Shown here piece by piece: positions 29,972 through 38,727 of a stretch of DNA of 64,000 nucleotides. The stretch lies in NCBI GenBank assembly GCA_021789555.1, contig JAJYJK010000005.1, positions 1 through 64,000 on the forward strand, in the 5' to 3' direction. Positions within the stretch are counted from its first letter, which is position 1; every line of letters begins with the position of its first letter. The translations under genes and the position numbers were made by a program. The notes under the pieces were generated by a model. It saw only the letters and a list, made by a program, of their open reading frames with translations. It ran no database searches and was not told the origin of the DNA. Source of the stretch: Nitrospirota bacterium (GTDB lineage Bacteria; Nitrospirota; Thermodesulfovibrionia; Thermodesulfovibrionales; JdFR-88).

Positions 29972-30148
29972 TCACTTAAGCAGGGTCACGAATTTATAAA
30001 ACGACAGGCCGATGAGACAGATAAGATAGAGCCTCAGGGCGAAGAGCGCCAGTTTTACCCCACCGGACATCTCTATGCCGGGGGTCCTGTATTTATCGTT
30101 TATCTCGCGGACCTTCGCGTAGCTGTTGCTGAAGATGTTCCTGAGCAT
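29972..30148 (-). CDS. Small single-TM protein (58 aa)
   Basis: MLRNIFSNSYAKVREINDKYRTPGIEMSGGVKLALFALRLYLICLIGLSFYKFVTLLK*, between MgtE-like and NRAMP genes; absent from ORF track. Confidence 0.6.
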   Translation of the reverse strand: MLRNIFSNSYAKVREINDKYRTPGIEMSGGVKLALFALRLYLICLIGLSFYKFVTLLK

Positions 30149-30166
30149 TTTTGGCCCCCTTTAATA

Positions 30167-31438
30167 TTATTTAAACATATTCGGAAACAGCGTACTAATG
30201 CCGTACATCGTCGAGAGCAAAATGATTACGGCGACGATGCCTATATTAACGATGTTCTGCCAGCGCGTATTGACGCTCTCGCCCATCGTTTTTTTGTCGT
30301 TCAAAAGCAGTATCAGAAACACCAGGGCCGCGGGAAGCAGGGTGGTGGCGATAACCTGGACGAAGAGGGTGATCAACACAAGCGGCGCCCGGGGTATCAG
30401 CACGACGGTGCCGGCAAGCATCAGATCGAAGAAATAATAGGCATAGAACCAGGGGGCCTCCTTGACCTTGTTGTTCAGGGAATGCGCCCATCCGAAGATC
30501 TCCCCGAAGGCCCAGGAACTCGCCAGCGAGATGCAGATCGCCCCCAGCAGTCCGGCGTCAAAAAGGCCGATTGCTATCAATGTGCCTATTACCCGGCTTG
30601 TGGGCATGATGCTGGTGGCCGCCACCGCGGCGTCATTTACGGGCTGGCCGTAGAGCAGCTTGCCGGTGACGATTATCAGGACCATCGCCACGACAACCGT
30701 GAAGACCGAGCCGATGGCGGTGTCGATTTTTCCAAATGCGATGTCCTTCTCATGCAATCCCTTGTCCACGACCGAGCTCTGCTGGAAAAAAAGCATCCAG
30801 GGCGCTATTGTAGTGCCGATATTTGCCATCAGGAGGAAAAAGAGGTCGTTCGTGAACCCGCCGGGCGGGAAATGCGGCACCACACTGTTATAGAGGATAT
30901 CCTTGACAGCAGGATGGACCATGAAAGCCGCCGGGATATATATGAGGTTGATCCCAACGAACAGAAGCGCGATCTTCTCCCATGTCCAGTAGCGGCCGCT
31001 GAATATCATGGCCCCCATGACGAGCCATACGACCGCGATCGTCAGGAGCCGGGGGACGTGGAAGATGCTCATGGCCGCAGTCATCCCTATGAACTCGGTT
31101 ATCATGGTGAGCCAGTCGGTCAGCACAAGATCCAGCAGCGAGAACCAGCCCCAGAACCGGCCGAACGCGGAGAAAATCGCCTCGGCGTGGCCGCGCTTCG
31201 TGACCGCGCCCAGGCGGACCGTCATCTCCTGGACGTAATAGGCCACCGGGCCGAGAAGGACAAGAAACCAAAGGAGGTGCAGCCCGTATTTGGCGCCGGT
31301 TGCCGTGTAGGTGGTTATGCCGCCCGCGTCGTTGTCGGCGACCATCACGATTATGCCGGGGCCGGCCGCAAGCAGAAAGAGCCGCACGGCTTTCAGCCAC
31401 CTGCGATATATGTAATAAGTCCTTGTGAAGATATTCAT
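30167..31438 (-). CDS. NRAMP (SLC11)-family divalent metal transporter, non-canonical site motifs
   Basis: ~11 TM; GPGIIVMVADNDAGGITTYTATGAKYG (TM1), ANIGTTIAPWMLFFQQSSVVDKG (TM6); start MNIFTRTYYI at 31438. Confidence 0.9.
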   Translation of the reverse strand: MNIFTRTYYIYRRWLKAVRLFLLAAGPGIIVMVADNDAGGITTYTATGAKYGLHLLWFLVLLGPVAYYVQEMTVRLGAVTKRGHAEAIFSAFGRFWGWFSLLDLVLTDWLTMITEFIGMTAAMSIFHVPRLLTIAVVWLVMGAMIFSGRYWTWEKIALLFVGINLIYIPAAFMVHPAVKDILYNSVVPHFPPGGFTNDLFFLLMANIGTTIAPWMLFFQQSSVVDKGLHEKDIAFGKIDTAIGSVFTVVVAMVLIIVTGKLLYGQPVNDAAVAATSIMPTSRVIGTLIAIGLFDAGLLGAICISLASSWAFGEIFGWAHSLNNKVKEAPWFYAYYFFDLMLAGTVVLIPRAPLVLITLFVQVIATTLLPAALVFLILLLNDKKTMGESVNTRWQNIVNIGIVAVIILLSTMYGISTLFPNMFK

Positions 31439-31546
31439 TACACGTCGCTCCACTTCAAGAATTGCTTGATAACGCAAGGTAAAAAAGGCCGGCAAAAAAA
31501 CGGGTTTTAGCGGGGATGGGGACTGCCGTTCAGGAGACGGAGATTA

Positions 31547-31648
31547 TCAGGGGAGATTCAGTACAGAGGTGAGGAATGGACTCCGCCCCATCGTTTTTTT
31601 GCCTTTTTGCCCGCTACTATGACTACTTGGGCCGCCATCCATCCACAT
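31547..31648 (-). CDS. Putative 33-aa leader ORF upstream of NRAMP gene
   Basis: GAAGGAGGTGATG then MWMDGGPSSHSSGQKGKKTMGRSPFLTSVLNLP*; strong SD. Confidence 0.35.
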   Translation of the reverse strand: MWMDGGPSSHSSGQKGKKTMGRSPFLTSVLNLP

Positions 31649-31689
31649 CACCTCCTTCAAACACAGAAATAAAGCGCGGGTTCCGAAAA

Positions 31690-31719
31690 AGTATAAAAAC
31701 AGGGAAACGAGTATGTCAA
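31690..31719 (-). promoter_or_regulatory. Sigma-70 promoter for NRAMP/MgtE-like operon
   Basis: TTGACA-N18-TATACT on the minus strand; ~250 nt upstream of the NRAMP start. Confidence 0.7.
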
Positions 31720-31734
31720 TAAAAAAATAGCGGA

Positions 31735-31800
31735 TTTCCCGCCCACCCGCCCTTTTTATTCGGGGCTCCGCCCCAGCCCACCCTTAACCCACCCCTTTGC
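31735..31800. repeat. Dispersed GC-rich intergenic repeat (family B)
   Basis: tttcccgcccacccgcccttttt...ggggctccgcccc; similar copies near 40779 and 51997. Confidence 0.6.
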
Positions 31801-31816
31801 AAAGAGATGCCCTGTT

Positions 31817-31861
31817 TGAAACCCTCTCCCTTAAGTTAGAGGGTTTCAATGGGAGAGGGTG
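31817..31861. repeat. Family A palindromic repeat overlapping the RND permease 3' end
   Basis: gaaaccctctcccttaagttagagggtttcaatgggagagggtg; overlaps stop at 31836. Confidence 0.6.
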
Positions 31862-34800
31862 TATTTTTTTTGCTTTTCCCGGCGAGCCTGTTTTGCAGCT
31901 TGTCGAAGTAGATATAGATGACCGGCGTGATATAGAGCGTTATCATCTGCGAGAAGACCAGCCCGCCCACCACCGCGAGCCCCAGGGGGCGGCGGGAGCC
32001 GGCCCCCGCCCCAAAGCCGATGGCTATGGGCAGCGTGCCCAGCAGGGCGGCCATCGTTGTCATCATTATCGGGCGGAAACGTATCAGGCACCCCTGGTAA
32101 ATGGCCTCTGCGGGGGATTTTCCCTCGTTTCTCTCGGCGTCGAGGGCGAAGTCTATCATCATGATCGCGTTTTTCTTCACTATCCCTATGAGCATTATTA
32201 TGCCCACAAAGGCGTAGATGTTCAGGTCCATATGAAACAGATAAAGCGTCAAAAGCGCGCCGAAACCCGCCGCTGGAAGCCCCGAGAGTATCGTAAGCGG
32301 ATGGATGTAGCTCTCGTAGAGGATCCCGAGGACTATGTAGATTACGAGTATTGCGACGACAAGCAGGATGCCAAGCCCCCTGATGGAGGACTCGAACGCC
32401 TGCGCCGTCCCCTGGAAACTGGTCGTGACGGTGGGTGGTATCATTTGGGCGGCAAGTTTTTTCACCTTCGCAACCGCATCGCCCAGGGCCACACCCGGTT
32501 TCAGGTTGAACGAGATGGTCACGGCCGGTATCTGGCCTATGTGGTTTATGGTGAGGGGGCCAACATCCTGGCTGAGGCCTGCCACCGTGTTCAGGGGAAC
32601 AAGCTTCCCGGATGAGGAGCGCACGTAGAGCAGGGAGAGGGACTCGGGTTTCATCTGGTAGCCGGGCTCAAGCTCCATTATGACCTTGTATTCGTTATTG
32701 GGGGCGTAGATGGTCGATATCTGCCTGGAGCCGTAAGCGGTGTAAAGGGCGTCTTCAATATCATTTGCGCTTATCCCCAGGGAGGAGGCCTTGTCCCGGT
32801 CGATTTTCACGTTTACCTGGGGGTTTGAAATCTCCAGGTCGCTTGTGACGTCCTGCAGTCCCGGGATGTCCTTCATTTTGGCCTCGAGCTGCGGGACTAT
32901 GCTGTAGAGAAGGCCGGTGTCCGGGCTCTGGAGGGCGAACTGGTACTGGCTTTTTGTAAGCGTGCCGCCTATGCGGATCGGGGGCAGGTTCTGCATGAAG
33001 ACGTCTATCCCCGGCACCACGGCCAGCTTTGGCCGGAGCTGCTGGATTATCTGATCGGCGCCCGGGCGTTCATTACGGGGTTTCAGGCGCATGAACATGC
33101 GGCCCTGGTTCTCGGCGATGCTGATGCCGCTTGGGCCTATGGCGGACATGAACGCCTCGATATCGGGGTCCTTTTCCACTATATCCATGAGGGCATGCTG
33201 GTGTTTTTTCATCGAGTCAAAGGATATGCCCTGGGTGGCCTCCGTGAAGGCGAATATCTGGCCCGTGTCCTCGCTGGGGAGAAAACCCTTGGGCATCATC
33301 TTGAAGAAATACAGGGTCAAAACCAGCAGCGCTACCCAGAGTGCAAAGACCGTTCTTTTATGCCGCAGGACCCATTTAAGGCTCCAGTCGTAAGCGCTTA
33401 ACATCCAGGTAAATACCCGCTCCGAGGCGTTGTAGATGCGCCCGTGGCGGATTTCGGATGCGGGTTTCAGGATACGGCTCGCGAGCATGGGGGTGAGCGA
33501 GAGCGATACCAACCCGGAGATGAGGACCGCGATGCTTATCGTGACCGCGAACTCGTGAAGGAGCCTGCCCATTATGCCGCCCATGAAGAGCACCGGGATG
33601 AAGACCGCAACCAGCGCCATCGTCATCGACACTATCGTAAAGCCTATTTCCTTCGAGCCGTTAAGGGCGGCCTCCATTACGCCCTCTCCGTGCTCGCTGT
33701 GGCGCACGATGTTTTCGAGCATGACGATGGCGTCGTCCACGACGAACCCCACAGAGAGCGTCAGGGCCATGAGGGAGAGGTTGTCGAGGCTGTAGCCCAG
33801 CAGGTACATGACCACGAAGGTGCCGATTATCGACATCGGAAGCGCGAGACTGGGGATGATGGTGGCTGACACGTTCCTGAGGAAAAGGAATATGACCATC
33901 ACGACCAGGCAGAGGGCGATAAAGAGCGTGAGCTGCACGTCGTTTACAGAGTCCCTTATCGAGGCGGAGCGGTCATAGAGGACGTGCACCTCGACGGAGG
34001 CCGGTATCTGCGCCCTTAGCTGCGGCAGGAGCGCCTTTATCGAATTCACCACCTCCACCGTGTTCGTGCCGGGCTGGCGCTGGATGGCAAGCACGATGGC
34101 GCGCCGGCCGTCGTACCAGCTTGCTATCTTGTCGTTTTCGACGCTGTCGAACACGTCGCCCAGCTGTCCGAGGCGCACCGGGGAGCCGTTCCTCCAGGCC
34201 ACGATGAGCGGCCTGTATGCCTTCGCGTCCGTGAGCTGGCCGGTTGCCTGCACCGTGACCGCCTTGTGCTCGCCCCAGAGGGTCCCGGTCGGCAGGTTCA
34301 CGTTGCCGTTTGCCACCGCGGACTGCACCTCGTTTATTCCTATCCCCTCGGAGGCAAGGGAATCCGGGTCAAGCTGGACGCGGACCGCGTATTTCTGCGA
34401 GCCGAATATGGAGACCTGGGCGACCCCGCTTATCATCGAGATGCGCTCGGCCATCAGGGTCTCGGCGTATTCATCGACGGTCGAGAGGGGCAGCGTGGGG
34501 GAGAGCACGGCAAGATACAAGACGGGTTGCTCCGCCGGGTTCACCTTCTGGTAGGTGGGCGGGCTGGGCATCCCCTGCGGCAGCTGGCTGGCGGCCGCGG
34601 CTATCGAGGACTGCACGTCCTGGGCGGCGGCGTCGAGGTCCCTGCTCAGGTTGAACTGGAGGGTCACCTGCGTATTGCCGAGGGCGTTTGTGGAGGTCAT
34701 CGAATCAAGGCCGGCAATCGTGGAGAACTGCCGCTCAAGCGGGGTCGCCACGGAGGAGGCCATCGTCTCCGGGCTGGCCCCGGGCAGGCTTGCCATCACC

Positions 34801-34970
34801 TGGATAGTGGGGAAATCGACGTTTGGCAGGTCGCTCACCGGCAGCAGTTTATAGCCTATTACGCCGAAAAGCAGTATGGCCGCCATGATGAGCGTGGTCG
34901 CCACCGGCCGGCGGATGAAGACCTCGGAGACGTTCTTGCCCGTGTCGGTTACAAACCTGTTTACGCTCAT
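31836..34970 (-). CDS. RND efflux transporter permease (HAE1/MdtB-like)
   Basis: Large 12-TM RND with FIRRPVATTLIMAAILLFG, GFVVDDAIVMLENI, GLPAAGFGALL. Confidence 0.95.
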   Translation of the reverse strand: MSVNRFVTDTGKNVSEVFIRRPVATTLIMAAILLFGVIGYKLLPVSDLPNVDFPTIQVMASLPGASPETMASSVATPLERQFSTIAGLDSMTSTNALGNTQVTLQFNLSRDLDAAAQDVQSSIAAAASQLPQGMPSPPTYQKVNPAEQPVLYLAVLSPTLPLSTVDEYAETLMAERISMISGVAQVSIFGSQKYAVRVQLDPDSLASEGIGINEVQSAVANGNVNLPTGTLWGEHKAVTVQATGQLTDAKAYRPLIVAWRNGSPVRLGQLGDVFDSVENDKIASWYDGRRAIVLAIQRQPGTNTVEVVNSIKALLPQLRAQIPASVEVHVLYDRSASIRDSVNDVQLTLFIALCLVVMVIFLFLRNVSATIIPSLALPMSIIGTFVVMYLLGYSLDNLSLMALTLSVGFVVDDAIVMLENIVRHSEHGEGVMEAALNGSKEIGFTIVSMTMALVAVFIPVLFMGGIMGRLLHEFAVTISIAVLISGLVSLSLTPMLASRILKPASEIRHGRIYNASERVFTWMLSAYDWSLKWVLRHKRTVFALWVALLVLTLYFFKMMPKGFLPSEDTGQIFAFTEATQGISFDSMKKHQHALMDIVEKDPDIEAFMSAIGPSGISIAENQGRMFMRLKPRNERPGADQIIQQLRPKLAVVPGIDVFMQNLPPIRIGGTLTKSQYQFALQSPDTGLLYSIVPQLEAKMKDIPGLQDVTSDLEISNPQVNVKIDRDKASSLGISANDIEDALYTAYGSRQISTIYAPNNEYKVIMELEPGYQMKPESLSLLYVRSSSGKLVPLNTVAGLSQDVGPLTINHIGQIPAVTISFNLKPGVALGDAVAKVKKLAAQMIPPTVTTSFQGTAQAFESSIRGLGILLVVAILVIYIVLGILYESYIHPLTILSGLPAAGFGALLTLYLFHMDLNIYAFVGIIMLIGIVKKNAIMMIDFALDAERNEGKSPAEAIYQGCLIRFRPIMMTTMAALLGTLPIAIGFGAGAGSRRPLGLAVVGGLVFSQMITLYITPVIYIYFDKLQNRLAGKSKKNTPSPIETL

Positions 34971-35066
34971 CTTATCCGCGCATCGGGAGATTGCACTTTA
35001 TTATTTCCGCATTATTTCCGCTCATTTATATTCGCTCGCCCTGTCCGTCCCTCGGGCAATGCGCCA

Positions 35067-36173
35067 TTATCGGGCAACGGGGGACTTTATCGAGACCTTC
35101 CGTCCGGGGACAAGCCGCAGTTGTCCGTCCGTGACCACGCGCTCCCCGGCCGCGACCCCGTTTTTTATTATGGTGAATCTCTCATGGACGCCGTCGGTGA
35201 CAACGGGGCGGAGCGATACGGTCATGTCCGGCCGGATTATATACACGTACTGCCCCTGCTGCCCCGTCTGGACGGCCTCGGAGGGGACAAGGACCGCCCC
35301 TGGCAGAGTCGTAAGCGTGAGCGCCACGTTTACGAACTGCCCCGGCCAGAGGGAACGGTTTTGGTTCTTGAAAGTGGCCTTCAGAAGTATCGTCCCGGTG
35401 TTCGTGTCCACCTGGTTATTGATGAATGAGAGCCACCCGGTTTCGGGGGCGCCTTTGCCCTGGCCGGGGACGCTCGCCTCCACGCCGAGGCGGTCTCCCG
35501 CGCTGTATTTTTTTATGTCCGCCAGATACCGCTCCGGGACGGAAAAGCTCACGTATATGGGGTTGACCTGCTCTATGACGAGCATCGGCACGTCGTTGGC
35601 CTTCACGACGTTTCCGATCTGTATCTGTGTGCTGCCGGTGCGTCCGTCTATCGGGGAGCGGATCATGCAGTAGTCCAGTTGCACCTGTATGTTTTCTATC
35701 GCGGCCTTGTCCGCCAGCACCACCGCCGCCTGGGCGGCGGCATTCGCCCTGAGCTGGTCGTACTGCTCCCTGGGGACGTAGTCCTTGCGGACCAGGAAGG
35801 CGTACCTTTCGGCGTCCCTTTTGGCGTTTTCGGCAAGCGCCTGGTCGCGGGAGAGGTTGGCCATGGCCTGTTTCAGGGCGGCCTCGTAAGGGCGCCGGTC
35901 TATCTCGAAGAGCAGCTGGCCCTTCCTTACGAACTGCCCGTCCCTGTAATAGATTTTTACGATCTGGCCGTTCACCATCGACTTGACCTGGACGCTGTTG
36001 TATGCCTCTGCCGAGCCTATGGCGTCTATCTGGACCGGTATGGTCTTCGCCGCGGCATAGGCCGCCAGGACCGGCGCCGCCGGGCCCGGCGGCGCCGCCT
36101 TCGGCTTCGGCTGGCATGCCGCCAGGAGGACCGCCGCCGACAGTATCAGCGCGGACGCCTTCATGACCTTCAT
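35067..36173 (-). CDS. RND efflux periplasmic adaptor (lipoprotein)
   Basis: Lipobox LLAAC; GSAEAYNSVQVKSMVNGQIVKIYYRDGQFVRKGQLLFEID. Confidence 0.93.
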   Translation of the reverse strand: MKVMKASALILSAAVLLAACQPKPKAAPPGPAAPVLAAYAAAKTIPVQIDAIGSAEAYNSVQVKSMVNGQIVKIYYRDGQFVRKGQLLFEIDRRPYEAALKQAMANLSRDQALAENAKRDAERYAFLVRKDYVPREQYDQLRANAAAQAAVVLADKAAIENIQVQLDYCMIRSPIDGRTGSTQIQIGNVVKANDVPMLVIEQVNPIYVSFSVPERYLADIKKYSAGDRLGVEASVPGQGKGAPETGWLSFINNQVDTNTGTILLKATFKNQNRSLWPGQFVNVALTLTTLPGAVLVPSEAVQTGQQGQYVYIIRPDMTVSLRPVVTDGVHERFTIIKNGVAAGERVVTDGQLRLVPGRKVSIKSPVAR

Positions 36174-37603
36174 CTTCCCGCACCTCCGTAAGAGTAAAGG
36201 CCCATGGCCTTTTCGAGGCTCGCCTGGGCTGTCTTGTAATCGTAAAGGGCGGCCGTATAGGAGGTCTCCGCGCCGCTGAATGTGGTGAGCGCGTCGGTGA
36301 CGTCCAGGGGGCTGCCCACCCCGTATTTGTACATGCCGGTTGCGACGTCCAGGTTTTCCCTGGCCTGCTGTACGGTCAACTGTGCTGTTTGCACCCTGTC
36401 TTGCGCCGCCTTGAGGTTCAGATAACCGGTCTGCACTTCCAGATAGATGCCCTGTTGCAATGCCTGCTCGTTTGCCCTGGCCACATTGAGGTTTTCGCGG
36501 GCCTGTATCAACTGGTATTTTGTCTGGAAACCGCTGAAGAACGGGAAACTCAGGGTCACGCCTGCCGTCCAGTAACTGTCAAGCGGCAGCCTGTCTCCCG
36601 TATACCCGTAGCTTGCAGCGCCCGAAAGAGTAGGGTAGTAGCCGGTCTTGACGAGGTTAATGGATTCACGCGCGGAGCCCTCACGGAAGAGCAGGGATTT
36701 CAGGTCCGGGCGGTTTTTGTATGCCCTGGCGAGCGCCTCCGGAAACGTGATCTCGTATTTGCTGAAGGCGAGGCTCTCGGCGACGTTATACGCCGGGGCG
36801 CGGGGCACCCCCATCACGTTGTTCAGATTGGCCAGGGCGACGTCGGCGGCATTCCTGGCCACAATCAGGTTTAACTTGGCGTTACTTAAATTGACCTGGG
36901 CCTGGGTCACATCGAACCTCGGTTTTATCCCTGCCGTGTGAAAGGCGATTGCCTGTCTTAAATGCTGCTCGAACTGGTCCACCACCATCCCAGCCACATT
37001 TAGGTTCCTCCGGGCCCCCAGCAGGCCGTAGTATGCCTGCTTCACCTGCAGGACGACACTCTCTCTGACGTCCTGGAGGTCCTCTTCCGAGGAGCTGAAA
37101 TTGTATTTTTGCACCCTTACGTTGTCCGCGGTCTTGCCGAAATCCCAGATGTCCTGCGAGATGGAGGCCGCGGTTGTAAGCCCGCTGAGGGCGAACCTTC
37201 CCGTCTGGCCGGTTGTGGCGATATTGTGGTTTGTAATGGAGTACTGTTGCTGGGCGACGGAGAGGCTGCCCTGGGGGTAGTAGCTGGATTTCGCCTGCCC
37301 GATCAGGCTCTCGTTTGCGCGGGCCGTGCCCGTGGCGGCCTGGATGGCCGGGTTTAACTTAAGGGCTATATCCACCGCTTTTTCCAAATCCAGGGTCTCG
37401 CCGGCCTCAATCGGCTGCGGCCCGCTGAAGGCCATCGCCCCGGCGTTGCCGGCAGGCGGCTTCTCCCGCACGGGAGTCCCCCCCTGGGCGCGGTCCTTAT
37501 TGGGCGACTCCCCCCATGCGGCGACAGGCAGCGCAAGTGAGACCATGACCATAACAGATAAAAAAACAGGCAACGACAGACCGTTGACCTTCCCCAAATG
37601 CAC
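36170..37603 (-). CDS. TolC-family outer membrane efflux protein
   Basis: OEP repeats (LDLEKAVDIALKLNPAIQAA...), coiled-coil pattern; overlaps adaptor gene by 4 nt. Confidence 0.92.
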   Translation of the reverse strand: MHLGKVNGLSLPVFLSVMVMVSLALPVAAWGESPNKDRAQGGTPVREKPPAGNAGAMAFSGPQPIEAGETLDLEKAVDIALKLNPAIQAATGTARANESLIGQAKSSYYPQGSLSVAQQQYSITNHNIATTGQTGRFALSGLTTAASISQDIWDFGKTADNVRVQKYNFSSSEEDLQDVRESVVLQVKQAYYGLLGARRNLNVAGMVVDQFEQHLRQAIAFHTAGIKPRFDVTQAQVNLSNAKLNLIVARNAADVALANLNNVMGVPRAPAYNVAESLAFSKYEITFPEALARAYKNRPDLKSLLFREGSARESINLVKTGYYPTLSGAASYGYTGDRLPLDSYWTAGVTLSFPFFSGFQTKYQLIQARENLNVARANEQALQQGIYLEVQTGYLNLKAAQDRVQTAQLTVQQARENLDVATGMYKYGVGSPLDVTDALTTFSGAETSYTAALYDYKTAQASLEKAMGLYSYGGAGR

Positions 37604-37740
37604 ACTCCATCAATTGTTTATTAATATACGTTAGTGCTTACTTACTTTAACAATCCGCGCGCGCCAAAGTCAATTGGAGATGCCCCCGGCAGGGCCGCGC
37701 GGGGGGCCGCCCGCCGGTCATATGCTGTATTATAAAGAAA

Positions 37741-38727
37741 ATGCGGAAGCTGAAGAAAGTGGCGATAACGATTGGGGAGCCCGGCGGCGTCGGACCGGAG
37801 GTGGCCTTGAAGGCCGCGGCAAGCCGGCGGGTGCGCTCCATCTGCGCCCCCATCCTGATAGGAGACAGTGCCCCCATCGGGAAGGCACTGGACCTGCTCG
37901 CGCTGCCCTTTGCCCTGAAAGCCATTGCCGGCCCCGGGGAAAGCAGGCCGGCCGCGGGGGTCATCGAGTTTGTCCCGATGGGACTTATCGGGCGGAATTT
38001 CAAGAGGGGCGGGCCCACGGCGGAGGGGGGCAGGGCCTGCTACGAATACATAAAAAAGGCGGCCGGGCTTGCGCTGGACGGCGAGCTGCACGCCATCTGC
38101 ACTGCGCCCATATCAAAGGAGGCCCTGAGGATGGCGGGGGTCCCGTATCCGGGGCATACGGAGATGCTTGCGGAGCTTACGGGCGCGCGAAGATTCGCCA
38201 TGATGCTCATCGGCGGGCCGCTGAGGGTCCTGCTTGTGACCACTCACCATGCGATAAAGGATGTCCCCGGCCTCATAACGAAGAAGGCCGTCCTCGAGAA
38301 GATATCGCTTGCCGCGAAGGCCGCAGGGATGCTCGGGATAGACGGGCCGAGAATCGCCGTGTGCGGCCTCAACCCGCACGCCGGGGAGGCCGGGCTCTTC
38401 GGCATGGAGGAGGTCACGGAGATAGCCCCCGCCGTGCGTCTTGCAAGGAGAAGGGGCATCGATGTGACCGGCCCCGTTTCGGCGGACGCCCTCTTTCGCA
38501 AGGCCTTCACGGGCGAGGTGGACATCGTCGTCGCCATGTATCATGACCAGGGGCTTGTCCCCCTGAAGATGATCGCATTTGAGCGCGGCGTGAACGTGAC
38601 GGTGGGGCTGCCCATCATAAGGACCTCGCCGGACCACGGGACGGCCTACGATATCGCGTGGAGCGGCAGGGCGGACCCCGCCAGCATGATCGAGGCGGTC
38701 AGGACCGCGCTTTCCCTCAGACTGTAG
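37741..38727 (+). CDS. pdxA: 4-hydroxythreonine-4-phosphate dehydrogenase
   Basis: VAITIGEPGGVGPEVALKA, PGHTEMLAELTGA, YHDQGLVPLKMIAFERGVNVTVGLPIIRTSPDHGTAYDIA. Confidence 0.96.
   Translation: MRKLKKVAITIGEPGGVGPEVALKAAASRRVRSICAPILIGDSAPIGKALDLLALPFALKAIAGPGESRPAAGVIEFVPMGLIGRNFKRGGPTAEGGRACYEYIKKAAGLALDGELHAICTAPISKEALRMAGVPYPGHTEMLAELTGARRFAMMLIGGPLRVLLVTTHHAIKDVPGLITKKAVLEKISLAAKAAGMLGIDGPRIAVCGLNPHAGEAGLFGMEEVTEIAPAVRLARRRGIDVTGPVSADALFRKAFTGEVDIVVAMYHDQGLVPLKMIAFERGVNVTVGLPIIRTSPDHGTAYDIAWSGRADPASMIEAVRTALSLRL

Noticed and set aside
29612-31510. 632-aa plus-strand ORF
   Set aside because: Antisense to the MgtE-like and NRAMP genes, which have clear family motifs; the translation is low-complexity His/Gln/Asp-rich.
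31439-31690. Mn (yybP-ykoY) or M-box riboswitch upstream of NRAMP
   Set aside because: I could not find the conserved motifs by eye; kept only as an unclassified leader finding.
37631-37650. ttagtgcttacttactttaa as a TetR-type operator between tolC and pdxA
   Set aside because: Only a partial dyad and no regulator gene nearby; insufficient evidence.
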